A DNA stretch of 13,052 nt from Thiotrichaceae bacterium. GTDB lineage: Bacteria; Pseudomonadota; Gammaproteobacteria; SZUA-229. Position numbers and translations under genes: made by a program. This document shows, piece after piece, positions 5,253-12,579 of this stretch (position 1 is its first letter; each line of letters begins with the position of its first letter). A model generated the notes under the pieces. The model saw only the letters and a program-made list of their open reading frames with translations. It made no database searches and had not been told where the DNA came from. The stretch covers positions 91,267 through 104,318 of the forward strand of contig NVWZ01000003.1 in NCBI GenBank assembly GCA_002746365.1. The letters are read 5' to 3'.

Positions 5253-6563
5253 TTAAAGCCCCCTTATTATTTCAGCGGTTACTTTCTGTTCGCCCATATC
5301 AGCCGTAAGGTTCATGGCTTTTGTTACTGTGATATTGACGATCAATGGGTACAACATGCTTTGTGATGCGCTTACACCACGCTGGCGGATCGTACAGCGT
5401 TCTCGTATGGCATCGAATGCGTCCGGCTCGAAGATGTGATCGAGTCTTTTGTCTGCGCGTTTAAATTTAAGTGCCAGGTATTGTTCGAGGTTGCCGTTTA
5501 GCGGATGCAACTCGACGGTCTCACAGCGATTAATCACTTCGCGTGCATCATAATTTTGCCGAACATCGAGCATGCCTTTTAATTCTGTCTGACCGATTAA
5601 TATGATGGCCAGTAACTTAGTAAACCCGTCTTCAAGCTCCCAGAACCTTTTTAAGTACTTCAAGGTTTTTATCGTGATATCGTGCGCCTCTTCGATAATC
5701 AGGACATGTTTACTGCCCCCGCGAGCGCGTGATGTAAGGATGCGCTCGATCTGGCTGGCCTTAGCTTCCAGTGATTGTTTTGGCCGCTCGCTGCTAACAT
5801 CACGAATAATGGCCTCACAGATTGCACCGGCGGTTAATTTGGCTTTATCGATGATGCGCGGCTGAATGATAGAGATCGGCAACTCCTCTCGGTTCACACG
5901 GTCAATCAGGTCACGGCGAAGCGTGGTTTTACCTGAGCCTGACTCGCCGATGATGGCAACAAAACCACCGTGCTTTGCGGTTTGATACATAGCGGCGCGT
6001 ACGTGCATCTGGTCATCGCTTAAATAAATATCATCGGCTGATTGAACGTCGTCGATAAAGGGGTTGATGAAAATATTAAAATGGCTTTTGGCGGTGGCTG
6101 ATAGCATTTCGTTCTCCGGTAAGTTCAGGTCGAAAATTGTTCGTTTGTGGGTGTTTTTTTGAGGGCCGCGTTTTACACCCGTGGGTATTTTGTTACGGCC
6201 CGTATCCTGGTTATCAATATTCCAGATGGTAGCGATTAAGCCTTCGGTTATTTTTTTCTTGCGTAAAAAATTTTCCGTCTGTTCGACAATGATTTTTTTG
6301 TCGGTTAACTTTGGCCACTGGTTCCAGTTGAGTATCTGCGTACCTGCAGAGCTGGATAATGATCGGCCTGCGCCACGACCTCCCTCCTGAATGATTGCGT
6401 CTTGCCAGTCAGATTGTCGTAGCCCGTTATCTGCCAGCACATTTTTTAGTTTTAAAGGCATGTAGGATTGTCCCCATTTATTTTTTTTATTGGCGGTGAG
6501 TGGTTTATCATTGCCAGAAGATTTCTCTAGTGGCGTAATCAGGTTGGCGGCGAGTTTTTGCAT
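5253..6563 (-). CDS. MuB/TniB-type AAA+ transposition ATPase
   Basis: The 436-residue ATPase should bind target DNA and activate the transposase, like MuB in Mu. The Walker A motif GESGSGKT is at 206-213, Walker B VLIIEEAH at 287-294, and the sensor-1 strand LLAIILIGQTEL at 317-328, the pattern of the TniB/TnsC/ExeA branch of AAA+ proteins. The N-terminal region (about 35-105, LKNVLADNGLRQSDWQDAII) resembles an Xre-type helix-turn-helix, as MuB also has. At 436 residues it is longer than Mu B (about 312). The ATG at 6561-6563 has GGAGA ahead of it; an internal Met35 lacks a good site. It follows the transposase gene with one small gene between. Confidence 0.9.
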   Translation of the reverse strand: MQKLAANLITPLEKSSGNDKPLTANKKNKWGQSYMPLKLKNVLADNGLRQSDWQDAIIQEGGRGAGRSLSSSAGTQILNWNQWPKLTDKKIIVEQTENFLRKKKITEGLIATIWNIDNQDTGRNKIPTGVKRGPQKNTHKRTIFDLNLPENEMLSATAKSHFNIFINPFIDDVQSADDIYLSDDQMHVRAAMYQTAKHGGFVAIIGESGSGKTTLRRDLIDRVNREELPISIIQPRIIDKAKLTAGAICEAIIRDVSSERPKQSLEAKASQIERILTSRARGGSKHVLIIEEAHDITIKTLKYLKRFWELEDGFTKLLAIILIGQTELKGMLDVRQNYDAREVINRCETVELHPLNGNLEQYLALKFKRADKRLDHIFEPDAFDAIRERCTIRQRGVSASQSMLYPLIVNITVTKAMNLTADMGEQKVTAEIIRGL

Positions 6564-6577
6564 GTCTGTCTCTCCAG

Positions 6578-6796
6578 TTAGCTAGTTAGATTTATCCAGT
6601 GTTTTTTAGTCACAAACTCATACGCTTCCGTCCAGCAATAAAGTCGCTGAAACATTCCCCAACCAAAGCGTCGGCCATCTTTTGTGATTTCAAGGTGACA
6701 TTGATTTCCAGCGATATATTCATCGGTACGCCAACCATGTTTAGCAATTTCATCTTTTGCTTTTTGGATGGCGTTTTCTATATTGTTATTCATCAT
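6578..6796 (-). CDS. small hypothetical protein between transposase and ATPase genes (72 aa)
   Basis: No family is recognised. A helical N-terminus (NNIENAIQKAKDEIAKHGWR) is followed by beta-rich aromatic sequence (HLEITKDGRRFGWGMFQRLY and CWTEAYEFVTKKHW). It starts at one of two adjacent ATG codons (6791-6796) after AGGT and is spaced 19 bases from the transposase stop and 14 from the ATPase start. Its location inside the A-B pair suggests a role tied to transposition or its control, but this is only positional. Confidence 0.68.
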   Translation of the reverse strand: MMNNNIENAIQKAKDEIAKHGWRTDEYIAGNQCHLEITKDGRRFGWGMFQRLYCWTEAYEFVTKKHWINLTS

Positions 6797-6815
6797 TTAT
6801 TACCTGGCGGTTTAT

Positions 6816-8603
6816 TTATTTCACAAGCTGTAGCGAGTTTTTGTTGGGCGTCTGGCCGGTGCGTATTAATTCACACAGGTTTTCTATTTCATCTGGTGGT
6901 ACACCATCGGGATAGGTTTCGCGCATCATTTGGTTATCGTCTGGTGTGAGTGTGCGGCCTAATTGCTGTATTAATAACTTGGCGGCTTCTATATAGGTGA
7001 GCGGTTTAACTTCTACTTGCATGCGGTTAGGCACGTCGAGGTCACTGCCTGGGCGCTGCATATATGACGGCATGTTGGTGTTTGCAAGGTGTGAATGAGC
7101 GTCGATGGTGCCTTCAAAAGGAACGGCATTTTTGCGCTGCAGCTTTTTAATTTCTTTTTCGGTTTTACCAGGGAAAGCCACTTGATCGGCAGCCTTGCCT
7201 GCTTGTTCGATGATAGTGTCGGGCTGCGACTTCATCTCATCACCGATAACTGCCGCATCCATGTTAAAGCCACTAAATTCATCACCAATCATTGGCTGTA
7301 AAATATGCTCGGCATCCTCGCCACGATAGTTTTCAACATACAGAATAATCTCTGCATCGCCGTAAATTAACGGACCGACTTTGACGATTGCTTTTGGATA
7401 CACGTCTTGAATGCCAGCAACGTCGTACCACATTTGTTTTTTGGTGACAGGGTGTTTGAATGAAACCGTAAGATCGGCGCGCACTTTGCGCTCTACTGGC
7501 TCAGCAGTTAATAGATAACGGCATACCTGCTCATCGGGTAAAAGTCTTAATTGTTCGCGGCGAATGATCTGCCATATTTCATATCGTGCGCGCGGCTCAG
7601 CCATAAAGCGCCGCTTTAACCTGCTGTCGTAATGTGGAATGGTGTTGCTGTTGTAAGCATTCATCCAGCCCTGTACTGCATCGTTTAACTGATCAACATC
7701 TGCAACAGGTTCATAACGTAAACGACTTTCGAATAATTTTTCTACCAGGTTATTAGCCTGCTCTACTGCACCCTTTGCACGAGGGTTACCAGCTTCATGT
7801 TCAATGGCGTTAACGCCAAGAGCATGCAATGCCGTTTTTATAGCGCTGGCGGTATTGGCGCTGCCTTTGTCCCAATATAAAGTAAAGGGTACACCGTGAA
7901 ATGGTGAGCTGTCTGTGTGTTGCCAGCACCACAATAAAAAGTCATACATGTTGGCCTGTGTTTCGCCGTGACTTCGGTAATATTTAACAGCGACAACACT
8001 GCTGAAGTGATCAACTAATACATAACGCCATACTTTAAATTTTTTAATCTTCTCGATAAAATCAGGCTTGTTTTTATAAGCTTCATCATCACGAATAACG
8101 TGCTGGTTACCTTGAGGATCGTAATAAAGTAAACATAAAGAGGGGTCGACCAAATGAACATGATTAGGGTGTAGTGTGCGTAATGGCTGGCATGCGCTTT
8201 GTTGTTTTTGTGCGTTCACATCCATGCCACGCTCTTTCAGTAAAACATTTAGACGGGCATTGCTAACAGCGAAGTCGCGACCGTTAGATGCTAACAAGCT
8301 GCGCGCGTTAGGGGTTTGTGAAGTGATCTTGCCGTTTTTTCTAACGCCTAAGCGCTGCACTGCTGACAGATCGGTTAATGCATCCATACACTGACTGGTT
8401 GTGCCTTTATCAGCACGTGCCTTGCGCCCACTCGACCAGCCGATGCCACTAAGCTGGCGATATACTTTTTGTTTGCTCCAGCCAAATTTTGTCGCAAACG
8501 TATCCATTAACTTGCCGCGCTGAGAGTGCATGGCGTTATCGAGGTTATTAGCCAATGCCTGCAGCTCGTTTAATATATGAATTTGAAGTGGAGCAGTTGC
8601 CAT
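6816..8603 (-). CDS. Mu-type DDE transposase
   Basis: This 595-residue protein is the phage transposase, which joins phage ends to target DNA for integration and replicative transposition. A helix-turn-helix-like N-terminus (about 30-60) should bind the phage ends. The catalytic core shows D153 (HLVDPS), D245 (LYWDKGSA) and E281 (GAVEQAN), with exactly 35 residues between the last two, the D-D-35-E signature of the retroviral-integrase superfamily. A beta-barrel Mu-transposase C-terminal domain follows at about 340-425. The tail (540-590) should contact the ATPase. Length is close to MuA (663) but shorter. The ATG at 8601-8603 follows AGGA and lies two bases past the upstream stop. The plus-strand frames opposite it are shadows. 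Confidence 0.95.
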   Translation of the reverse strand: MATAPLQIHILNELQALANNLDNAMHSQRGKLMDTFATKFGWSKQKVYRQLSGIGWSSGRKARADKGTTSQCMDALTDLSAVQRLGVRKNGKITSQTPNARSLLASNGRDFAVSNARLNVLLKERGMDVNAQKQQSACQPLRTLHPNHVHLVDPSLCLLYYDPQGNQHVIRDDEAYKNKPDFIEKIKKFKVWRYVLVDHFSSVVAVKYYRSHGETQANMYDFLLWCWQHTDSSPFHGVPFTLYWDKGSANTASAIKTALHALGVNAIEHEAGNPRAKGAVEQANNLVEKLFESRLRYEPVADVDQLNDAVQGWMNAYNSNTIPHYDSRLKRRFMAEPRARYEIWQIIRREQLRLLPDEQVCRYLLTAEPVERKVRADLTVSFKHPVTKKQMWYDVAGIQDVYPKAIVKVGPLIYGDAEIILYVENYRGEDAEHILQPMIGDEFSGFNMDAAVIGDEMKSQPDTIIEQAGKAADQVAFPGKTEKEIKKLQRKNAVPFEGTIDAHSHLANTNMPSYMQRPGSDLDVPNRMQVEVKPLTYIEAAKLLIQQLGRTLTPDDNQMMRETYPDGVPPDEIENLCELIRTGQTPNKNSLQLVK

Positions 8604-8605
8604 GA

Positions 8606-9505
8606 TTATTCCTGATCGAGCTTCTCTTCCCAGTAATCAACCATTGTCATAGAGTGGTTGGCGTAATGTCCGAACAGGTGGTCGCAGGCCGTTATTACTT
8701 CTGCCGCTTTGTGTCCTATCTGCTCTATTGCGTTGAAGTAAACGCAGCCCATCGCATTGTCAGCTTGCTCTCGATTGTCGTCGCCAAAATCTTCAGATAG
8801 ATAAACTTCGCGCAGCGCCTCGAGTTTGCTCAACGCCTCCAGAACATCGCTGGCGATGTTGGTGGTTTCCTGGTTGAATTCTTTAACGCGGCTGTCCCAG
8901 TTTTTTGCACGTTTGCTGAGCTTGTTGAGTTTTTTATCTTTGCCTTCGATTAGTTTTTCGTTGGCAGTGTTGTCGGCTTCATGAGTTTTTCGGGATTTGC
9001 GGAGTGCGGCTTTAAGTTCGCGCGTAGACATGGCATCAATCTCATCCAAATCAAGACCGGCCAGTGTTCCTCCGCTCGCTAGTTCTTTTAGGTCTTCATC
9101 GTCTTCGATCATGAGTTCTAGCATTTTTACTTTTCCCAAATGCGCGAGCGCTTTCGCATTTGAGCCTGTAAATTTAACTGCTGCCTGCATCATCTGTTGT
9201 GCCGCTCGCGGGGCCAGCCCTATGTCTTCAAGTGCTTTTGTAAACCCCCCGTGCGGCTCATGTTCTTTAAGTACAACTAAATGACGACCGGCTTGCAGCA
9301 TGGCTTCTGCTGAGTGGTTGAGATAAAAACGAACTTCATTAATTAGCCGACCCTGTTCGTATGGAAGGCCGTCGCCGTATTTAGTATCGATTGTTATTAA
9401 GTGCTGGGTTAGCTTGTCAGCATTTTTAGCGGCTTTGGCTATTGCTTTTTTGTCAGCCATTTTCGTCATATCTTCTACTTTGGCGGTGGATTTTTTACGT
9501 GGCAT
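8606..9505 (-). CDS. DUF3102 family phage protein
   Basis: The 299-residue protein matches DUF3102, present upstream of the transposase in many transposable phages. The conserved core (about 35-130) includes LINEVRFYLNHSAEAMLQAG, LKEHEPHGGFTKALEDIGL and PRAAQQMMQAA. A long helical, charged middle (about 150-240, including KLIEGKDKKLNKLSKRAKNW) predicts a coiled coil. Resemblance of the core to ParB-like helical domains hints at DNA binding; function is unknown. I chose the ATG at 9503-9505 because GGAG stands seven bases upstream. A TTG at 9532 would add nine residues but lies across a hairpin. Confidence 0.87.
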   Translation of the reverse strand: MPRKKSTAKVEDMTKMADKKAIAKAAKNADKLTQHLITIDTKYGDGLPYEQGRLINEVRFYLNHSAEAMLQAGRHLVVLKEHEPHGGFTKALEDIGLAPRAAQQMMQAAVKFTGSNAKALAHLGKVKMLELMIEDDEDLKELASGGTLAGLDLDEIDAMSTRELKAALRKSRKTHEADNTANEKLIEGKDKKLNKLSKRAKNWDSRVKEFNQETTNIASDVLEALSKLEALREVYLSEDFGDDNREQADNAMGCVYFNAIEQIGHKAAEVITACDHLFGHYANHSMTMVDYWEEKLDQE

Positions 9506-9523
9506 ATATTTCTCCGTAGCTCC

Positions 9524-9544
9524 AAACGACAACCTTCGTCGTTT
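9524..9544. repeat. 7-bp hairpin between early genes
   Basis: AAACGAC at 9524-9530 pairs with GTCGTTT at 9538-9544 around a seven-base loop. It lies between the IclR-like gene and the DUF3102 gene, just upstream of the latter's ribosome-binding site. It may modulate translation or attenuate; no T-run makes it a terminator. Confidence 0.4.
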
Positions 9545-9552
9545 TGGGTTAA

Positions 9553-9861
9553 TTAAACTTCTCGGCTGTATCTGTTCTTTGTTTCACTGAGTTTTTTGTC
9601 GGCTTTATCCATTGCGTTGGTGTGTGCGATGGCTATCTGTACGATGCGTGGCGCCAAGCGCCAGCGGTCGTTACTGGTAATTTTTTCGGCGATACCGGCA
9701 ATCTCAAGATTTGCCATCGTGCGCGTGGTCTGCGTAGCGGACATGTGTGTTGCTTTCGCAATTTGCGAAGGGGCAAGCCCTTCCATCTCATGACCTGCGA
9801 GGCACATCTGCGCTTTGAATGCGCGCTGTACGGATTCGATACGGTGTTTTTCTTCAAACAC
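9553..9861 (-). CDS. IclR-type winged-helix DNA-binding protein
   Basis: The 102-residue protein carries a helix-turn-helix at about 31-52 (PSQIAKATHMSATQTTRTMA) followed by NLEIAGIAEK and the wing RWRLAPRIVQIA, which is the pattern of the N-terminal DNA-binding domain of IclR-family regulators without the ligand-binding domain. It probably controls phage early transcription or transposition. It starts at GTG (9859-9861) with AGGA eight bases upstream; the start overlaps the end of the upstream gene by 8 bp. The alternative frame on the same strand (9633-9857) has an unnatural basic composition and is rejected. Confidence 0.83.
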   Translation of the reverse strand: MFEEKHRIESVQRAFKAQMCLAGHEMEGLAPSQIAKATHMSATQTTRTMANLEIAGIAEKITSNDRWRLAPRIVQIAIAHTNAMDKADKKLSETKNRYSREV

Positions 9862-10102
9862 TGGCGGCGTCCTTTTTTGTGTTAAGTAATTTTTCAGCTT
9901 GAGAGTCCGCGATGAGCTTGTTTACAAGTTTTCTTGCTTTGGGGCCTGCCCAGCTACCCAGTAACGCCTGACGAGCATTGCTTGCAAAGACTTTATTGGT
10001 GCGGCACCAACTAGCTAAAGTTGTGCCGCGAAACATGAAGCCAGCTTTGACTGCACGATGCAGTTCGGCTCCGGGTGTGTGTGTATGTTTGATACCTTTC
10101 AT
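9854..10102 (-). CDS. Ner/Cro-like small DNA-binding protein, first early gene
   Basis: The 82-residue basic protein has a helix-turn-helix-like centre (about 27-50: TTLASWCRTNKVFASNARQALLG) followed by WAGPKARKLVNKLI. Similar small DNA-binding proteins are common at the head of transposable-phage early operons. By position, facing the repressor across the control region, it probably does the job of Ner: turning down early and repressor transcription. It has no strong ribosome-binding site; GAGATAAC lies about 13 bases before the ATG at 10100-10102, so translation may be weak. It overlaps the next gene by 8 bp. Confidence 0.78.
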   Translation of the reverse strand: MKGIKHTHTPGAELHRAVKAGFMFRGTTLASWCRTNKVFASNARQALLGSWAGPKARKLVNKLIADSQAEKLLNTKKDAASV

Positions 10103-10122
10103 CAGTTATACTGTTATCTCTA

Positions 10123-10151
10123 TTGAATGTTTGTTTCACATAATGTAAATA
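10123..10151 (+). promoter_or_regulatory. probable repressor promoter
   Basis: TTGAAT at 10123-10128 and TAAATA at 10146-10151 are 17 bp apart, a fair sigma-70 match on the plus strand. Transcription would begin near 10158, giving a leader of about 35 bases to the GTG at 10195. The operator at 10135-10149 covers the spacer and -10, consistent with autoregulation. The leftward early promoter must also lie in this region, but I cannot assign its hexamers with confidence. Confidence 0.5.
10135..10149. promoter_or_regulatory. operator site O1
   Basis: TTCACATAATGTAAA is an imperfect palindrome centred on 10142, with six of seven pairs matching. It lies in the control region between the divergent Ner-like and repressor genes. 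Its reverse complement recurs almost exactly at 10186-10199. Binding by the CI-type repressor or the Ner-like protein is inferred. Confidence 0.55.
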
Positions 10152-10185
10152 TAGACGCAATATGTGGACATGTCAACCATTGGGG

Positions 10186-10199
10186 TTACATTTTGTGAA
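10186..10199. promoter_or_regulatory. operator site O2 overlapping the repressor start
   Basis: TTACATTTTGTGAA matches the reverse complement of 10135-10148 at 13 of 14 positions. The two sites are centred about 51 bp apart, close to five helical turns, so cooperative binding across the control region is plausible. The site includes the proposed GTG start codon of the repressor. Confidence 0.5.
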
Positions 10200-10653
10200 T
10201 AATATTGTTGATGCTGGCGCAGTGCTTAATCGGCTAAGCGAAATACTTGATTGTAAGAATGATTCTGAGCTTGCTAAGAAGCTCGACGTGGGAAGGACCA
10301 CTGTTAGCGCATGGCGAACAAGAGGGTCTGTGCCCTATGCTGAATGCGTCGATGTCGCTTTGCGTGAAGGCGTATTTTTGGATTATATTATTACTGGGCG
10401 CAAACAGGCTTCGCTTGATTCCGGTGTTGGCGAAGAAAGGCAGAAATATTCGGTTATAGATGAAAAAGTGATTCGTGAAGTAACGGCGCGAGTATTCGCT
10501 ATTTTGACTAAGCGGAAGATACAGCCAACGGATCCGTTGAAGATTGGACCGATAAGAGACTTTGCGTGCTTGGTGCGACTAACTGATGATCAAATAGAGT
10601 TGCTTTTTGATATGGTGGAGCAATTGCCTGATATTTACGATCGTAAGACGTGA
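10195..10653 (+). CDS. CI-type phage repressor (c)
   Basis: The protein has the phage CI repressor N-terminal helix-turn-helix: NDSELAKKLDVGRTTVSAWR then RGSVPYAECVDVALREG and the family ending LDYIITG. The second half (about 60 residues, including VIREVTARVFAILTKRK) is helical and probably oligomerises. At 152 residues it lacks a LexA-like Ser/Lys peptidase domain, so RecA-driven self-cleavage is not expected. I chose GTG at 10195 because GGGG lies about nine bases upstream and the likely transcription start is near 10158; an ATG at 10162 would be almost leaderless and adds 11 atypical residues. It is divergent from the early operon. Confidence 0.85.
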   Translation: MNNIVDAGAVLNRLSEILDCKNDSELAKKLDVGRTTVSAWRTRGSVPYAECVDVALREGVFLDYIITGRKQASLDSGVGEERQKYSVIDEKVIREVTARVFAILTKRKIQPTDPLKIGPIRDFACLVRLTDDQIELLFDMVEQLPDIYDRKT

Positions 10654-10694
10654 AACTTTAATGTAAATTTTATCCTGACAATGGAAGTTATAAT

Positions 10695-11063
10695 ATGAAA
10701 GATATAGACCGGGGTTATAAGCAGAAATGGGCTGAAGAATTAGTTAGTTATAAAGATTCTGAAAAACTTAGTGTTATTGTTGGTGTAGAAATATCTAAAG
10801 GGAAGCCGTGGCCGCCTGCTCTGAAAATTGTTGAATTGCATAACAAGGGGTTTGATGTAAAAGCAATAGCGAAAGAAGTTGGCTATAGTACTCAGACTGT
10901 CGAGCGAAATATTAAAACAAAAGGTGTGGACCCACGGATTGGATCGCAATGTGTTAAATATGCAGGAAGGGTTTTTTCCATTGATGAGGCGCTAGCTTTA
11001 ATGCCGCTGCCTTGCAGTGAGACATGTGTTTGTTATTGGCGCACAGTTCTACGGTCAGACTAA
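10695..11063 (+). CDS. helix-turn-helix regulatory protein (122 aa)
   Basis: A helix-turn-helix is visible at about 53-75 (FDVKAIAKEVGYSTQTVERN), preceded by a helix (WPPALKIVELHNKG). The C-terminal part (GRVFSIDEALALMPLPCSETCVCYW) has three cysteines in a CxxxCxC arrangement that might bind metal. No family name is certain. The ATG follows GGAAG by about eight bases, 41 bases after the repressor stop, so it probably shares the repressor transcript. It may be a lysogenic regulator or a second activator of late genes, replacing C of Mu; the sequence does not decide. Confidence 0.72.
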   Translation: MKDIDRGYKQKWAEELVSYKDSEKLSVIVGVEISKGKPWPPALKIVELHNKGFDVKAIAKEVGYSTQTVERNIKTKGVDPRIGSQCVKYAGRVFSIDEALALMPLPCSETCVCYWRTVLRSD

Positions 11064-11078
11064 ATCAGGAATTATATT

Positions 11079-11423
11079 ATGAAAAAGATTGTTATATTAT
11101 GTGCGCTGTTATCTGGCTGTGTTGCTTATCCTGATTACAGTGCTTTGCAGGTGCGGACACAGGATCAGGCTCAATATATGGAGCCTTTGTACTCTACAAT
11201 AATAATTTCACCCAAAGTGGCGCCTGATGGTGCTAAATCTTTTGGTGCTTCTGGCTGGACTAAGCTGCCAAAAGATATACCGCCAAGTATGACTATTGAA
11301 AAGTGGCATGCAAATTTGATTGCCACTGAGCTAGCGAGGCAAAGAATTTGTATGAATGGTTATAGTTACGAAAAGGTTAATGAAATAGATGGCATTGTGA
11401 CTTATAGTGGTCAATGCAAATAA
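11079..11423 (+). CDS. small lipoprotein (114 aa)
   Basis: The N-terminus MKKIVILCALLSGC is a lipoprotein signal with the lipobox LSGC, giving lipidated Cys14 of the mature protein. The mature chain of about 100 residues has two further cysteines (near 91 and 113) that may form a disulphide. No domain is recognised. The ATG has AGGA about nine bases upstream and lies 15 bases after the upstream stop. Lying between regulators and lysis genes it could be a moron expressed in the lysogen, or an exclusion lipoprotein. It is too long and lacks the proline-rich composition expected of an Rz1 spanin. Confidence 0.72.
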   Translation: MKKIVILCALLSGCVAYPDYSALQVRTQDQAQYMEPLYSTIIISPKVAPDGAKSFGASGWTKLPKDIPPSMTIEKWHANLIATELARQRICMNGYSYEKVNEIDGIVTYSGQCK

Positions 11424-11447
11424 TAAAGAAAAGCCTTTAACCTCTCC

Positions 11448-11464
11448 GCGCTTTATTAAAGCGC
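11448..11464. repeat. 7-bp inverted repeat upstream of lysis genes
   Basis: GCGCTTT at 11448-11454 pairs with AAAGCGC at 11458-11464 and is followed by TTTAATG. It could be a weak terminator for the lipoprotein transcript. It could also be a dyad bound by the Mor-type activator at a late promoter, since Mor-family proteins bind dyads about 43 bases upstream of the start site. Confidence 0.4.
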
Positions 11465-11478
11465 TTTAATGTATCAAC

Positions 11479-11507
11479 CATGCGGTCATCTCTAAGATGG
11501 CCGCATG
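11479..11507 (+). promoter_or_regulatory. hairpin enclosing the endolysin start codon
   Basis: CATGCGGTCATCT at 11479-11491 pairs with AGATGGCCGCATG at 11495-11507 with one T-G wobble and a three-base loop. The right arm ends in the ATG (11505-11507) of the M15 peptidase gene. In mRNA this would bury the start codon, suggesting translational control of lysis. The start has no strong ribosome-binding site outside the stem. Confidence 0.6.
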
Positions 11508-12005
11508 CGTATCAACTTAACAAAAAACTTTTACCTCGACGAGTTTACTTTTTCGGAAACCGCGATCCGTCATGGGGTTGAAATTGTTGTCGAAGAAGGG
11601 TCGCTTCAATTTAAACGATTACAGCGTTATTGCGAAACATTCGCACAGCCCTTGCGTGATGTTTGCGGCCCGCTAAATATTGTATCTGGTTATCGACCGT
11701 TAGAGGTTAACCGACTGGTCGGCAGTGGTGATGGCTCACAGCACATCGAATGCCTTGCGGGTGATGTTGTTCCTGTTGAAGTAACGCCACTTGAACTGTG
11801 TGAAGCCGCTATTGATTTAGGCTTGCCGTACGATCAGCTTATTCATGAGTTTGGTCGCTGGTGTCATGGCTCTATTGCTGAAGAAGATGAGCAGCCTCGC
11901 GGTGAAGTGTTAACCGCTTATAAATTTCGCCCTCGTGTTGGTAAAGTCTTTACGAAATACGAGCATGGTTTACACACTATCGAATCATTAACGAGCGGCA
12001 GCTGA
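11505..12005 (+). CDS. M15A-type peptidoglycan endopeptidase (endolysin)
   Basis: The 166-residue protein is a peptidase M15A family member that should cleave peptidoglycan peptide cross-links at lysis. N-terminal LTKNFYLDEFTFSETAIRHG is the usual family start. The fold motif SGYRPLEVNRLVGS is at 61-74. Zinc ligands are H80 and D87 (SQHIECLAGDV) and H121 (WCHGS), with E115 in QLIHEFG near the active site. There is no signal peptide, so release needs the holin encoded next. The family start supports ATG 11505 even though it lies in a hairpin. The stop overlaps the holin start as TGATG. Confidence 0.9.
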   Translation: MRINLTKNFYLDEFTFSETAIRHGVEIVVEEGSLQFKRLQRYCETFAQPLRDVCGPLNIVSGYRPLEVNRLVGSGDGSQHIECLAGDVVPVEVTPLELCEAAIDLGLPYDQLIHEFGRWCHGSIAEEDEQPRGEVLTAYKFRPRVGKVFTKYEHGLHTIESLTSGS

Positions 12006-12577
12006 TGTCTATAACCGTTGCCATAGCTCTGGCTAAATTTGTGCCTGATGTGCTGCGCTGGTTTGGTGGTGATGATGAAGCCGACATGGCGCAGAAGGTT
12101 GTTGATGTTGCCAGTGTTATTACGGGTGAAAGTGACCAGCAAGTTGCGCTGGACAGGATAGAAAATGATCCTGAGCTACAACTAAAGTTAACCCAGGCTA
12201 TGCAGCCAGTTATCATCGCGCAATATCAAGAAGAATCCAAACAGCTAGAAACGATCAACGCCACCATGCGTGTTGAAGTTCAGAGCGACGATAAATTTAA
12301 ATCATACTGGCGGCCTACATTTGGTTACATAATGGCTTTCAGCTGGGGTGCGATGATGTTCGCTATTATTTACGCAATTATTAAAACACCAAAAGAAGCT
12401 AGTTTAATCATTAACTCATTTTCGGCGCTCGGCATGATGTGGTCTGTTGGTCTTGGCGTGCTTGGTATTCAAATTAGTGCGCGCAGTAAAGATAAGCAGG
12501 CAGTAAATGGCAATGCCCCGGCGCTTGGTATCGTGTCGGCCCTTGCACATCGAATTAAAGGGAAAGTTTCAGGATAA
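12005..12577 (+). CDS. holin, three-TM gene-transfer-agent/phage release family
   Basis: The 190-residue protein resembles the holin family described as three-TM holins of gene transfer agents and Mu-like phages. An amphipathic N-terminal part (ITVAIALAKFVPDVLRWFGG and DIENDPELQLKL) leads to KFKSYWRPTFGYIMAFSWG, then hydrophobic helices at about 105-126 and 133-157. A basic tail (ARSKDK and HRIKGKVSG) follows. It should perforate the inner membrane to let the M15 endopeptidase reach the wall. It starts on the last base of the endolysin stop, so the two are co-translated. Confidence 0.85.
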   Translation: MSITVAIALAKFVPDVLRWFGGDDEADMAQKVVDVASVITGESDQQVALDRIENDPELQLKLTQAMQPVIIAQYQEESKQLETINATMRVEVQSDDKFKSYWRPTFGYIMAFSWGAMMFAIIYAIIKTPKEASLIINSFSALGMMWSVGLGVLGIQISARSKDKQAVNGNAPALGIVSALAHRIKGKVSG

Positions 12578-12579
12578 GT

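Noticed and set aside
6599..9284. Plus-strand frames opposite the transposase and DUF3102 genes
   Set aside because: They are antisense shadows; the minus-strand products have recognisable motifs throughout.
9633..9857. Minus-strand 74-codon frame overlapping the IclR-like gene
   Set aside because: It is a shifted frame with Arg/Pro/Lys-rich translation; the winged-helix protein in the other frame is clearly real.
11918..12216. Minus-strand frames opposite the endolysin and holin genes
   Set aside because: They overlap well-identified genes and have no ribosome-binding site.
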